From Candidatus Sulfotelmatobacter sp. (GTDB lineage: Bacteria > Vulcanimicrobiota > Vulcanimicrobiia > Vulcanimicrobiales > Vulcanimicrobiaceae): 64,000 nucleotides of DNA. Every line of letters starts with the position of its first letter. The first letter of the stretch is position 1. Location of the stretch: contig DATJRY010000011.1 of NCBI GenBank assembly GCA_035504415.1, positions 558,001-622,000 of the forward strand, read 5' to 3'. Under the pieces are notes generated by a model. It searched no databases. It was not told where the DNA came from and saw only the letters and a list, made by a program, of their open reading frames with translations. Shown piece by piece: positions 25,326-33,497 of the stretch. The position numbers were made by a program, and so were the translations under genes.

Positions 25326-26729
25326 GTGCGACGGCGCTTCGGCGCCGTGCAAGCCGTCGACGGCGTCGACCTCGAGCTGCAGGCCGGCGAGATCCACGCG
25401 TTGGTCGGCGAGAACGGCGCCGGCAAATCGACGTTGGCGGCGATCGCGTACGGCGCCGTGCGCGCCGACGAGGGGACGGTCGAGGCGGTCGGCGTCGTCG
25501 GTCTGGTCCACCAGCACTTCAAGCTGATCGATCGGCTGCGCGTATGGGAGAACGTGCTGCTCAACCGCGAGCCGCGCAAAGGTTGGACGATCGACGTACC
25601 GGCCGCCCGCGCACGCGTGCGCGAGCTGGGCGAACGTTACGGTTTGGCCGTCGATCCCGACGCGCTGGTGGAAACGCTGCCGGTCGGCATCAAACAGCGG
25701 GTCGAGCTGCTGCGCGAGCTCGACCGCGAGCCCTCGGTGCTGCTGCTCGACGAGCCGACGGCGTCGCTCGCGCCGGCCGAGATCGCGTCGTTCTTCACCA
25801 CCGTGCAAGGCTTGGCGGCACGCGGCACCGCGGTCATGGTCGTCACCCACAAGCTGGCCGAGGTGATCGCGTACTCGCAAGCGGTCACCGTCATGCGGCA
25901 CGGCCGCGTCGTCGCGCGACACCGGACCGCCGACACCAGCGCCGAGGAGATCGCGCGCGAGATGGTCGGCGGCGAGCTGCCGCCGCTGGCCGAGCGCGCG
26001 GCGACCGCGCCGCGCCCGCTGCTCGAGCTGCACGCGCTCTCGGCCCAGTCCGGCGGCAGCCTGTTGGCGGAAGCGACGTTCTCGGTCGGGGCCGGCGAGA
26101 TCGTCGGCGTCGCCGGCGTGGAGGGCAACGGCCAGTCGGCGCTGGTCGACGCGATCGCCGGCCTGGCGCCGTTCACCGGCGAGCTGTCGTTCGATGGCGA
26201 CGCGCTGCGCGCCGACGAGACGCCGGCCGCGCGGCTGGCGCGCGGCATCCGCGTCATCCCGCAAGATCGCTTGCACGAAGCGCTGGTGCTCGACTGGACG
26301 GTGCGCGACAACGTCGCGCTCGGACGCCAGCGTTCGCTGCCGCTGGCGAAGTTCGACGCCGCGGCGCGCGAGGTGATCGAGCGCTTCGACGTCCGCCCGC
26401 CCAACCCGGACGCGATCGTCGGCGCGCTCTCCGGCGGCAACCAGCAGAAGATCGTCGTCGGGCGCACCCTGCTCAGCGCACCGCGCTTGCTGATCGCCTA
26501 CCAGCCCACCCGCGGAATCGACATCGGCGCCGCCGCGCTGGTGCAGTCGCGGTTGATCGAAGCGCGCAACGCGGGCGTGGGCGTGCTGCTGATCTCGTTC
26601 GAGCTCGACGAGATCTTCGCGTGCGCCGATCGCGTGCTGGTCATCGCCGGCGGCCGCTTCGTAGGCGCATTCGATCGCGCCGGCATCGATCGCGGTCGCA
26701 TCGGCGCGCTGATGGCGGGCCAGCGATGA
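25326..26729 (+). CDS. nucleoside/sugar ABC transporter ATPase (two NBDs)
   Basis: Tandem ATPase (467 aa) of the BMP-linked importer. The first domain has Walker A 'GENGAGKST' and the Walker B region 'SVLLLDEPTASLAPAE'. The second has the degenerate P-loop 'GVEGNGQSALVD' usual in this family and a clear signature 'LSGGNQQKIVVGR'. The GTG at 25326 has GAGG nine nt upstream, 11 nt after the binding-protein stop. The open frame before it reads ALRLIG, which would complete the first beta strand, so the real protein may begin slightly earlier with a non-standard codon. The stop overlaps the permease ATG. Confidence 0.92.
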   Translation: MRRRFGAVQAVDGVDLELQAGEIHALVGENGAGKSTLAAIAYGAVRADEGTVEAVGVVGLVHQHFKLIDRLRVWENVLLNREPRKGWTIDVPAARARVRELGERYGLAVDPDALVETLPVGIKQRVELLRELDREPSVLLLDEPTASLAPAEIASFFTTVQGLAARGTAVMVVTHKLAEVIAYSQAVTVMRHGRVVARHRTADTSAEEIAREMVGGELPPLAERAATAPRPLLELHALSAQSGGSLLAEATFSVGAGEIVGVAGVEGNGQSALVDAIAGLAPFTGELSFDGDALRADETPAARLARGIRVIPQDRLHEALVLDWTVRDNVALGRQRSLPLAKFDAAAREVIERFDVRPPNPDAIVGALSGGNQQKIVVGRTLLSAPRLLIAYQPTRGIDIGAAALVQSRLIEARNAGVGVLLISFELDEIFACADRVLVIAGGRFVGAFDRAGIDRGRIGALMAGQR

Positions 26730-27748
26730 AAGCCGCGCTGCGTTCGCGCGGGGCGCGCGACCTGTTGATCGTGCTGGTGCTGGTGTTCGGCGTCGGTTCG
26801 CTCGCAATGCTGCTGGCGCACGTCTCGCCGATCGACGGCTTCTCGGCCCTCTTCGACGGCGCGTTCGGCACGAAGGAAGAGATCGCCGAGACGCTGGTGC
26901 AGACGACGAACCTGCTCTTCCCCGCGCTCGGCATCGCGATCGCGTTCCGCGCCGGCCTGTTCAACATCGGCGCCGAGGGGCAGCTGATCCTGGGCGGCTT
27001 CGCGGCCGGGTGGGTCGGCGCCGAGTTCCCGCTGCCCGGCATCCTCGCGATCCCGATGGTGCTGCTGGCCGGCTTCGTCGCCGGCGGCATCTGGGGTGCG
27101 ATCCCCGGCTTCATGCGCGCGCGTTTCGGGGCGAACGAAGTGATCGCGACGCTGATGCTCAACGTCGTCGCCGTCTTGCTCGCGACGTATCTGGTGACGG
27201 GCCCGCTCATGCAGGCCGGCGGCGGCGCCCAGGAGACGGCGATCTTGCCGAAAGCCGCGCAGCTGGGCGACCTGATGGTGGACTCGCGCCTGACCTGGGC
27301 CTTTCCGCTGGCGCTGGTCGCCGCGTTCGTGTTGCGCTGGCTGCTGCAGCGCACGATCTTCGGCTACGAGCTGCGCGCGGCGGGCGAAGCGCCCGAGGCC
27401 GCCAAGCGGGCCGGCATCGACCTCGGCCGCACGGCGCTGGTCGCGATGGCGCTTTCCGGGGCGATGGCGGGGCTGGGCGGCGCCACGATCGTCGCCGGCG
27501 TGCTGCACCGCTTCAACGTCGGGCTCTCGCCGGGGTACGGCTTCATCGGCATCGCCGTCGCGCTGGTCGGCAACCTCGACCCGCTCTGGATCTGCCTGGC
27601 CGCGCTCGGCTTCGGGATCTTGCAGAGCGGCGGCATCGCGATGCAAGCCGAGGCCGAGGTGCCCAAGCAAGTCGTCTCGCTGGTGACGGGGCTGGTCATC
27701 ATCGCGCTGGCCGGGCGGCGCGTCGTCGCCGCGCGGAGGACGACGTGA
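26726..27748 (+). CDS. BMP-type ABC transporter permease, subunit 1
   Basis: Inner-membrane subunit (340 aa, about 8-9 helices) of the nucleoside-type importer, in the BPD_transp_2 family. Motifs include 'AIAFRAGLFNIGAEGQLILG', 'FGANEVIATLMLNVVAVLL' and the coupling-helix region 'GYELRAAGEAPEAAKRAGID'. The ATG at 26726 overlaps the ATPase stop. It forms a heterodimer with the next gene's product. Confidence 0.93.
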   Translation: MKAALRSRGARDLLIVLVLVFGVGSLAMLLAHVSPIDGFSALFDGAFGTKEEIAETLVQTTNLLFPALGIAIAFRAGLFNIGAEGQLILGGFAAGWVGAEFPLPGILAIPMVLLAGFVAGGIWGAIPGFMRARFGANEVIATLMLNVVAVLLATYLVTGPLMQAGGGAQETAILPKAAQLGDLMVDSRLTWAFPLALVAAFVLRWLLQRTIFGYELRAAGEAPEAAKRAGIDLGRTALVAMALSGAMAGLGGATIVAGVLHRFNVGLSPGYGFIGIAVALVGNLDPLWICLAALGFGILQSGGIAMQAEAEVPKQVVSLVTGLVIIALAGRRVVAARRTT

Positions 27749-28620
27749 ACGGCTCGCTGGCCGCGATCGTCGGCCTGCTGGCGCTCACGCTGGTCAAGGC
27801 GACGCCGCTGATCTACGCGGCGCTCGGCGGCGTGCTCAGCGAGCGCTCGGGCGTGGTCAACATCGGGCTCGAAGGGATCCTGATCGCCGGCGCGTTCACC
27901 GGCGTCGTCGTCAGCGGCGCGACCGGCAGCCCGCTGCTCGGCGCGCTGGCCGGCGTGATCGCCGGCGCGCTCTTGGCCGCGCTGTTGGCCTATGCCGCGA
28001 CCCGCTTGGCCGTCGACCAGATCGTGGCCGGGACCGGGCTCAACATCGCGGCCCTGGCGGCGGCGGCGTTCGGGCTCGTGCTGGTCTACCATCAGCCGGG
28101 CGCCTCACGCGAAGTGCCCGCGCTCGGCCAGCGCGGCGAAGACGTGCTGATCGTGCTGGCGCTGGTGGCCGCGGTCGCGCTGCACGTCGTGCTGGCGCGC
28201 ACCCCATGGGGCCTGCGGGTGCGGGCCTGCGGCGAGGACCCCGGCGCGGCCGAATCGGCCGGGATCGACGCGCTGCGCACGCGCTTCACGGCGGTCGTGA
28301 TCGGCGGGGCGATCGCGGCGCTGGGCGGCGTCTTCCTCTCGCTCGCCGAGCTCGATCTCTACTCCGACGGGATGACCGCCGGGCGCGGCTTCATCGCGCT
28401 GGCGGCCGTCATCTTCGGCCGCTGGACGCCGCTGGGCGCGACCGGCGCGGCGATCTTCTTCGGGTTTTTCGCGGCGCTGCAGTTCTCGTTGCAGCGCGCC
28501 GGCGTGCCCAGCGAGGTGATGCAGGCGCTCCCCTATCTCGCCGCGCTGATCGCGCTGGCGGGCTTCGCCGGACGCGTGCGCGCGCCGAAGTCCGACGGCG
28601 TTCCGTACGTCCGACCGTAA
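27745..28620 (+). CDS. BMP-type ABC transporter permease, subunit 2
   Basis: Second membrane subunit (291 aa) of the importer. Family motifs are 'GGVLSERSGVVNIGLEGILI', 'AVDQIVAGTGLNIAALAAA' and 'GLRVRACGEDPGAAESAGID'. The GTG at 27745 overlaps the preceding stop and has GCGGAGGA upstream. It ends the operon. No nucleoside hydrolase or phosphorylase follows, so catabolism of the imported solute is encoded elsewhere. Confidence 0.93.
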   Translation: MNGSLAAIVGLLALTLVKATPLIYAALGGVLSERSGVVNIGLEGILIAGAFTGVVVSGATGSPLLGALAGVIAGALLAALLAYAATRLAVDQIVAGTGLNIAALAAAAFGLVLVYHQPGASREVPALGQRGEDVLIVLALVAAVALHVVLARTPWGLRVRACGEDPGAAESAGIDALRTRFTAVVIGGAIAALGGVFLSLAELDLYSDGMTAGRGFIALAAVIFGRWTPLGATGAAIFFGFFAALQFSLQRAGVPSEVMQALPYLAALIALAGFAGRVRAPKSDGVPYVRP

Positions 28621-28673
28621 ACGTACACTCCGTTCGTCGAAAGCGCACGGTGTGTGATTTCACCGCGTGCGAC

Positions 28674-28705
28674 TTGACTTTTTTCGCGGCGGGCCGACAT
28701 ATGAT
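28674..28705 (+). promoter_or_regulatory. promoter of the beta-lactamase-fold gene (leaderless candidate)
   Basis: A good -10, TATGAT at 28700-28705, lies 5 nt before the ATG at 28711. TTGACT at 28674-28679 resembles a -35, but the 20-bp spacer is long. With a start 6-7 nt after the -10, the mRNA would begin at the AUG. There is no Shine-Dalgarno sequence. Confidence 0.5.
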
Positions 28706-28710
28706 AGACA

Positions 28711-29790
28711 ATGCGAGTCGTCCCACGACTCTTGTTCGCGAGTTGCGCGCTGTTCTTGCCGCTGGTTCCGAGCGCACCGGCCGGCGCCAGCGCGGTCCCC
28801 GGACCGCTGGCCGGCTTTCAAGCGGCGCTCAACGCGCTCACGATGCGCGCGCCGGGCCACGTCGCGATCGAAGTCCAGGACGTGGCGACCGGGGCCAGCA
28901 CCGGCATCAACGAGTTCGCCGAGATGCCGGCCGCCTCGACCATCAAGATCCCGGTCATGGTCGAAGTCTTCCGCCAACTGGGGCTGGGCCGCTTCGATTT
29001 GAACCGGGTCGTGCACCTCGAGGCGAGCGACCGTGACTGGGGCTGGGGCGAGCTGTGCGACGCGCGGCCCGGCAAAGGCTATCCGGTCTCGACGCTGCTC
29101 TCGCTGATGATCGACGACAGCGACAACACCGCGACCAACATGCTGATCCGCCTGGTCGGCCGCCAGCACATCAACGCGACCATGGCGCGGCTCGGGCTCA
29201 CGCACACGCGGCTGTCGGACTTCATCCGTTCGAACGGCCCGATCCGCTGGGCGCTGCGCTCGAGCCCGTCCGACATGACGCGCCTGCTGGCGAAGATGGC
29301 CAAGCAGCAGCTGCTCGACCCGTGGTCGTCGCGCGCGATGATCGCGATCCTCGAACGCCAGCACCACAACAGCCTGCTGCCCGAACCGTTGCCGCCGAGC
29401 ACGCCGATCGCGCACAAGACCGGCTCGCTGCACGACACGCTCAACGACGTCGGCATCGTCTTCCCCGGCACCGACGCGTACGTGATCGCGGTGATGACGA
29501 CCGATTTGCCCGACCTCGACGCGGGGCGCTCGTTCATCCGCGGCGTCTCGCGGATGGCCTACACCGCGCTCGAGCACTTCAGCGTCTGGCGTGCGAGCAG
29601 CGAGGACCTCGGCTTCCCGGCCGCCGACGCGACGACGGCGGCGACCCCGGCCGACCTGCGGATGTGGGCGCCCACGAACCCCTCCTCGGCCGCGCCGGCC
29701 GACAGCGTGGTACCGGCCGGCGTTCCGGCACCGGACGAACCCGAGCCCGACGCGAGCCCGGTCGCCTCGCCCGCGCCGCAGCCGACCTAG
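28711..29790 (+). CDS. secreted class A beta-lactamase-fold serine hydrolase
   Basis: Exported serine hydrolase (359 aa) of the beta-lactamase2 / penicillin-binding fold. After a signal peptide ('RLLFASCALFLPLVPSAPAG') come the motifs SxxK (S76-T-I-K79), SDN (S137-D-N139) and KTG (K236-T-G238). This is the class A set in order. I did not see a convincing omega-loop Glu166 motif, so a true beta-lactamase is uncertain. A peptidase or esterase of the same fold is equally possible. The last 60 residues are Pro/Ala-rich and probably disordered. It is convergent with the marR gene. Confidence 0.87.
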   Translation: MRVVPRLLFASCALFLPLVPSAPAGASAVPGPLAGFQAALNALTMRAPGHVAIEVQDVATGASTGINEFAEMPAASTIKIPVMVEVFRQLGLGRFDLNRVVHLEASDRDWGWGELCDARPGKGYPVSTLLSLMIDDSDNTATNMLIRLVGRQHINATMARLGLTHTRLSDFIRSNGPIRWALRSSPSDMTRLLAKMAKQQLLDPWSSRAMIAILERQHHNSLLPEPLPPSTPIAHKTGSLHDTLNDVGIVFPGTDAYVIAVMTTDLPDLDAGRSFIRGVSRMAYTALEHFSVWRASSEDLGFPAADATTAATPADLRMWAPTNPSSAAPADSVVPAGVPAPDEPEPDASPVASPAPQPT

Positions 29791-30285
29791 CTAGAAGCTC
29801 GCCGCGGCGGTTCGCTCGAGCAGCGCGCGCAGCGTGCCGACGTCGCCGCTGCCGAGCGCGCCTTCGACCTGCGCTTGCGCGCGGCGCCAGAGCGGGATCG
29901 CGGCGCGCAACGCCGCCCGGCCGGTCGGCGTGATGCGGATGCGGCGCACGCGGCGGTCCTGCGTGTCCGGCGCGGTCCGCAACAAACCGCGTGCTTCGAG
30001 CGGGCGCAGGTTGCGGGTCAGCGTGGTCGGATCGGTCGTCATGCGCTCGGCCAGCTCGCCCAGCGCGATCCCGGTCGTGCTCTGCGCCAGCGAGCCTTCC
30101 AGCTGCGCCAACAGGCCGAACTGCGCGATCGTCACGCCGGCGGGCTCGAGCGCGTCGTCGTAGAGCTGCGAGACGCGCCGCGCCGCGCGCCGCAACCGAG
30201 CGGCGGTGCAGCTTCGCAGCTCGCGCAGATCGATCGGATCGGCGGCCGCACCCTCGGCGCGGTCGCCGTTGACACGGCGTGACAT
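29791..30285 (-). CDS. MarR-family transcriptional regulator
   Basis: Winged-helix repressor of about 164 residues. The DNA-binding core reads 'IALGELAERMTTDPTTLTR' then 'LRPLEARGLLRTAPDTQDRR' (recognition helix and wing). It is divergent from a MATE efflux gene, the usual arrangement for a repressor released by a drug-like ligand. An ATG at 30300 gives five more residues (MHIQV) but lies within the minus-strand -10 box. The second ATG at 30285 is therefore the better start, close to the predicted transcription start. It probably represses itself and the pump through the palindrome 30292-30303. Confidence 0.88.
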   Translation of the reverse strand: MSRRVNGDRAEGAAADPIDLRELRSCTAARLRRAARRVSQLYDDALEPAGVTIAQFGLLAQLEGSLAQSTTGIALGELAERMTTDPTTLTRNLRPLEARGLLRTAPDTQDRRVRRIRITPTGRAALRAAIPLWRRAQAQVEGALGSGDVGTLRALLERTAAASF

Positions 30286-30297
30286 TACCTGTATATG
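30269..30297 (+). promoter_or_regulatory. MATE gene promoter (perfect -35, 17-bp spacer), leaderless
   Basis: TTGACA at 30269-30274, exactly 17 nt, then TATATG at 30292-30297. The ATG of the MATE gene follows 7 nt later at 30305, so the transcript should begin at or next to the start codon. The -10 lies inside the palindrome 30292-30303. Confidence 0.75.
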
Positions 30298-30303
30298 CAT
30301 ATA
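30292..30303. promoter_or_regulatory. 12-bp perfect palindrome, likely MarR operator
   Basis: TATATGCATATA reads the same on both strands. It contains the MATE gene's -10 and overlaps the marR -10 (30300-30305, minus). A MarR dimer bound here would shut both promoters. Binding is inferred from position and symmetry only. Confidence 0.6.
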
Positions 30304-30328
30304 TATGCCCGAACCGACCGCGCGTCAA
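30300..30328 (-). promoter_or_regulatory. marR promoter, running through the MATE start codon
   Basis: On the minus strand TTGACG (30328-30323), a 17-nt spacer and TATATA (30305-30300). The predicted start of transcription (about 30293) falls after the ATG at 30300 and a few bases before the ATG at 30285. The spacer overlaps the first codons of the MATE gene. Confidence 0.65.
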
Positions 30329-31747
30329 GCGGCGATGCTGCACGGGCCCATCGCCAAGACGATCCTGGCGCTGGCCGGTCCGACCGTTGCGGTGCTGGTG
30401 ATCCAGACCGCTGTCGGCGTCGCCGAGACGTTCTACGTCGGCTTCCTGGGCACGGACGCGCTGGCCGGCGTCGCCGTCGTCTTCCCGGTGCTGATGCTGA
30501 TGACGATGGCCTCCAACGGCGGGATCGGCGGCGGCGTCGCGTCGGCGGTCGCGCGCGCGCTGGGCGCCGGACGGCGCGCCGACGCCGACGCGCTGGCGAC
30601 GCACGCGATCGCGATCGCGCTGCTCTTCGGCGCGCTCTTCACCGCGCTCGCGCTCGGCTGCGGGCCCGCGATCTACGGCGCGCTCGGCGCGCACGGCCCC
30701 GCGCTGCACGCCGCGCTGACGTACTCGACCTTCGTCTTCATCGGCGCTATCGCCAACTGGACCGTCAACCTGGCCTCGTCCGCGCTGCGCGGCGCCGGCA
30801 ACGTGCGCGTCCCCGCGACGGTCAACTTGGTGGCCGCGTGCGTGCTCATTCCGCTCTCGCCGGCCTTCATCTTCGGCATCGGCCCGGTGCCGCGGCTGGG
30901 CATCGCGGGTGCCGGCATCGCGGTGACGCTCTACTATCTCGCCGCGGCGCTGTGGCTGCTGCGCTACCTCGCCGGCGGCCGGGGCGGCGTCACGCTGCGG
31001 CTGGTGCCGCTGCGCGGACGCCCGTTCTGGGACATCCTGCGCGTCGGGTTGCCGTCGGCGCTCGGCTCGGTGCAGACGAACTTGACCGTGGCGTTGGTGA
31101 CCGGGGCGGTCGGCCTGTTCGGCACCGATGCGCTGGCGGGGTACGGCATGGCCTCGCGGCTGGACTACGTGCTGATCCCGCTGCTGTTCGGCCTGGGGAC
31201 GGCCGTCGTGACGATGGTCGGCACCAACGTCGGCGCGCACCAGCACGCACGCGCGCGGCGCATCGCGTGGACCGGCGCGCTGATCGGCGCGCTCGGTACC
31301 GAAGCGATCGGCTTGGCCGCCGCGCTGGCGCCGTGGGCCTGGCTCGAGCTGTTCAGCCGCGATCCGCGCGTCGTCGCGCTCGGCACGCTGTACCTGCGTA
31401 CCGTCGGCCCGGTCTACGGCGCGACGGGCTTCGGCCTGTTGCTGTATTTCGCCGGCCAGGGCGCCGGACGCGTCGTCTGGCTCGTGCTGGCCGGCACCGC
31501 GCGGCTGCTGATCGCGGCGGGACTGGGGTGGTACGCGGTCGGCGCGCTGCACGCCGGACTGGGCACGCTGTTCGCGATCGTCGGCCTCGCGTCGGTGACC
31601 TACGCCACGGTCAGCGCGATCGTCATGCTGCGCATGCCGTGGGGCGCGCCCGAATCCGTCGCGAACCTCCCGCCATGGCCAGCTACCGTTACCGCGTCGT
31701 CGACGTCTTCACCGAGCGCGCCTTCGAAGGCAACCCTCTCGCCGTAA
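30305..31747 (+). CDS. MATE family efflux transporter
   Basis: Multidrug and toxin extrusion antiporter (480 aa, 12 helices) with two homologous halves. The first half has 'LALAGPTVAVLVIQTAVGVA', 'FLGTDALAGVAVVFPVLML' and 'ASSALRGAGNVRVPA'. The second has 'GLPSALGSVQTNLTVALVTG' and 'GTAVVTMVGTNVGAHQHARA'. The ATG at 30305 lies 7 nt after a sigma70-type -10 without any ribosome-binding site. The C-terminal 24 codons overlap the start of the PhzF gene in another frame, so the tail (Ser/Thr/Pro-rich) is probably unconstrained. Confidence 0.92.
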   Translation: MPEPTARQAAMLHGPIAKTILALAGPTVAVLVIQTAVGVAETFYVGFLGTDALAGVAVVFPVLMLMTMASNGGIGGGVASAVARALGAGRRADADALATHAIAIALLFGALFTALALGCGPAIYGALGAHGPALHAALTYSTFVFIGAIANWTVNLASSALRGAGNVRVPATVNLVAACVLIPLSPAFIFGIGPVPRLGIAGAGIAVTLYYLAAALWLLRYLAGGRGGVTLRLVPLRGRPFWDILRVGLPSALGSVQTNLTVALVTGAVGLFGTDALAGYGMASRLDYVLIPLLFGLGTAVVTMVGTNVGAHQHARARRIAWTGALIGALGTEAIGLAAALAPWAWLELFSRDPRVVALGTLYLRTVGPVYGATGFGLLLYFAGQGAGRVVWLVLAGTARLLIAAGLGWYAVGALHAGLGTLFAIVGLASVTYATVSAIVMLRMPWGAPESVANLPPWPATVTASSTSSPSAPSKATLSP

Positions 31748-32547
31748 TCCCCGACGCGCGCGGGCTCGAGACGGCCGCCATGCAGCGCATCGCGCGCGAG
31801 TTCAACCTCTCGGAGACGACCTTCGTCTTCCCGCCGAGCGGCCCGCTGACGGTGGCGCACGTGCGCATCTTCACGCCGACGATGGAGATGGCGTTCGCCG
31901 GCCACCCGACGATCGGCACCGCGTGGGTGCTGCGCGACGAGCAGCGCATTCCGATCACCGAACGCTTCGCGTTCGAGGAACAGGTGGGGCCGGTGCCGAT
32001 TCGCGCCGACGCGGACGGGATGCTGTGGCTGACCACGCCGCCGATCACCTTCGGCCGCGTCTACAAGCGCGCCGCGTGCGCGCGCACGCTCGGCCTGCGC
32101 GACGACGACCTGCTGGCGACGGTCCCGCCGCAGTTCGTGAGCGCCGGCAATCCGACGGTCTTCATCGCGGTGACGGACCCCGCCGCGGTCGACCGCGCGA
32201 AGACGGAACGTTCGCTGGTCGCCGCGCTGCACGGCTCGGACGAAGACCCGACCTGTCTGTTCGTGTTCGCGGCGACGCCGCGCGGCGCGTACTCGCGCAT
32301 GTTCGCGCCGGAGCTGGGCGTCGTCGAAGACCCCGCCACCGGCAGCGCGACCGGACCGCTGGCCGCCTACATGATGCGGCACCATCTCGTCGATCACCGG
32401 GACGGCACGCGCTTCGTGAGCGAGCAGGGCGTCCGCATGGGCCGCCCGAGCGCGCTCTACGTGCGCGTGAACGGCAACTACGGCGAGGACGGAATCGACG
32501 TCGGCGGTACCGTCGCGCCGTTCGGCGAGGGCACCTTCGTCGCGTAG
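31675..32547 (+). CDS. PhzF-family isomerase
   Basis: Member of the PhzF / YddE family (290 aa) with the two-lobed diaminopimelate-epimerase-like fold. Motifs are 'VVDVFTERAFEGNPLAVIPD', the catalytic Glu in 'NLSETTFVFPPS', 'EMAFAGHPTIGTAWVL' and 'EDPATGSATGPLAAYMM'. PhzF itself isomerises a phenazine precursor. Most relatives, probably including this one, have unknown substrates, and no other phenazine genes occur here. The ATG at 31675 lies 73 nt inside the MATE gene. The 3' end overlaps the convergent aminotransferase gene by 70 nt. Confidence 0.9.
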   Translation: MASYRYRVVDVFTERAFEGNPLAVIPDARGLETAAMQRIAREFNLSETTFVFPPSGPLTVAHVRIFTPTMEMAFAGHPTIGTAWVLRDEQRIPITERFAFEEQVGPVPIRADADGMLWLTTPPITFGRVYKRAACARTLGLRDDDLLATVPPQFVSAGNPTVFIAVTDPAAVDRAKTERSLVAALHGSDEDPTCLFVFAATPRGAYSRMFAPELGVVEDPATGSATGPLAAYMMRHHLVDHRDGTRFVSEQGVRMGRPSALYVRVNGNYGEDGIDVGGTVAPFGEGTFVA

Positions 32548-33464
32548 GTCGGCGTCAGCCAGTGGCGGTACTTCGCGACGCCGCCGCGCACGACGCGGTC
32601 GTAGAGCTCGATCAGCTTGGTCGCGATCGGACCGCGTTCGCCGGCACCGATCGTACGGTGGTCGATCGACTCGATCCACTGCACGCCGGCCGCGCTGCCG
32701 GTGATGAACACCTCGTCGGCGATGTACAGCTCGCTGCGGTCGATCGCGCGCTCGCAGATCTCCAACCCCAGCTCTTCGCGGGCCAGCGTGATGACGATGC
32801 GGCGGGTGACGCCTTCGAGGATGTTCTGGGAAGGATCGGGCGTGTAGAGCACGCCCTTGCGCGCGACGAAGATGTTCTCGGCCGAGCCTTCGCAGACGTG
32901 ACCTTCGGCCGAAAGCATGATCGCCTCGTCGAAACCGGAGAGGATCGCGTCGCTCTTGGCCAGCGCGCTGTTGACGTAGATGCCGGTGATCTTGCCGCGC
33001 GCCGGCGCCATCGTGTCGTCGATGCGGCGCCACGCGCTCACGCCGCAACGCAGGCCGCGCTGGGCGTCGAAGTAGCGCTCGAACGGCAGCGCGACGATCG
33101 CGAAGCCGTCCTTGACGTCGTGCAGCCGTACGCCGACGTCCTCGTTCGCCTTGTACGCGAACGGGCGCACGTAGACGTCGCCGCGGAACTCGTTGCGCGC
33201 GCACAGCTCGACCGTCAGCGCCGAGAGCTCCGCCACCGCGTGCGGCAGCTTCGCCAAGAGGATGCGCGCCGATTGCTCGAGGCGCTCGAAGTGCGCGTCC
33301 AGCTCGAGCAGGTACAGCTCGTCCTCGGACGCGTTCCAGAACCCGCGCACGCCCTCGAAACAGCCGGTGCCGTATTGCAGGCCGTGGGTCAACAATCCGA
33401 TCCGCGCGTCGTCGTAGCGCATGAACCGGCCGTTGTGGTAGACCGTCAGGTCACCGAGCTGCAT
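32478..33464 (-). CDS. ilvE: branched-chain amino acid aminotransferase (class IV)
   Basis: PLP fold-type IV aminotransferase (328 aa) that makes or degrades Val, Leu and Ile. Typical sequence runs from 'HGLQYGTGCFEGVRGFWN' through 'GVSAWRRIDDTMAPARGKIT' to 'EGSAENIFVARKGVLYTP' and 'ITGSAAGVQWIESIDH'. The ATG at 33464 has GGAGGA ten nt upstream. The last 20 or so residues lie in the 70-nt antisense overlap with PhzF and are Pro/Ser-rich. A D-amino-acid or aminodeoxychorismate-lyase relative is less likely given the N-terminal pattern. Confidence 0.9.
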   Translation of the reverse strand: MQLGDLTVYHNGRFMRYDDARIGLLTHGLQYGTGCFEGVRGFWNASEDELYLLELDAHFERLEQSARILLAKLPHAVAELSALTVELCARNEFRGDVYVRPFAYKANEDVGVRLHDVKDGFAIVALPFERYFDAQRGLRCGVSAWRRIDDTMAPARGKITGIYVNSALAKSDAILSGFDEAIMLSAEGHVCEGSAENIFVARKGVLYTPDPSQNILEGVTRRIVITLAREELGLEICERAIDRSELYIADEVFITGSAAGVQWIESIDHRTIGAGERGPIATKLIELYDRVVRGGVAKYRHWLTPTYATKVPSPNGATVPPTSIPSSP

Positions 33465-33497
33465 GGAATCGGGGTCCTCCGAAGGGAAGCAAGCGGC

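Noticed and set aside
28621-28710. Small protein-coding gene between the ABC operon and the hydrolase
   Set aside because: Frames there are short, without ribosome-binding site; the stretch is better explained as a promoter region.
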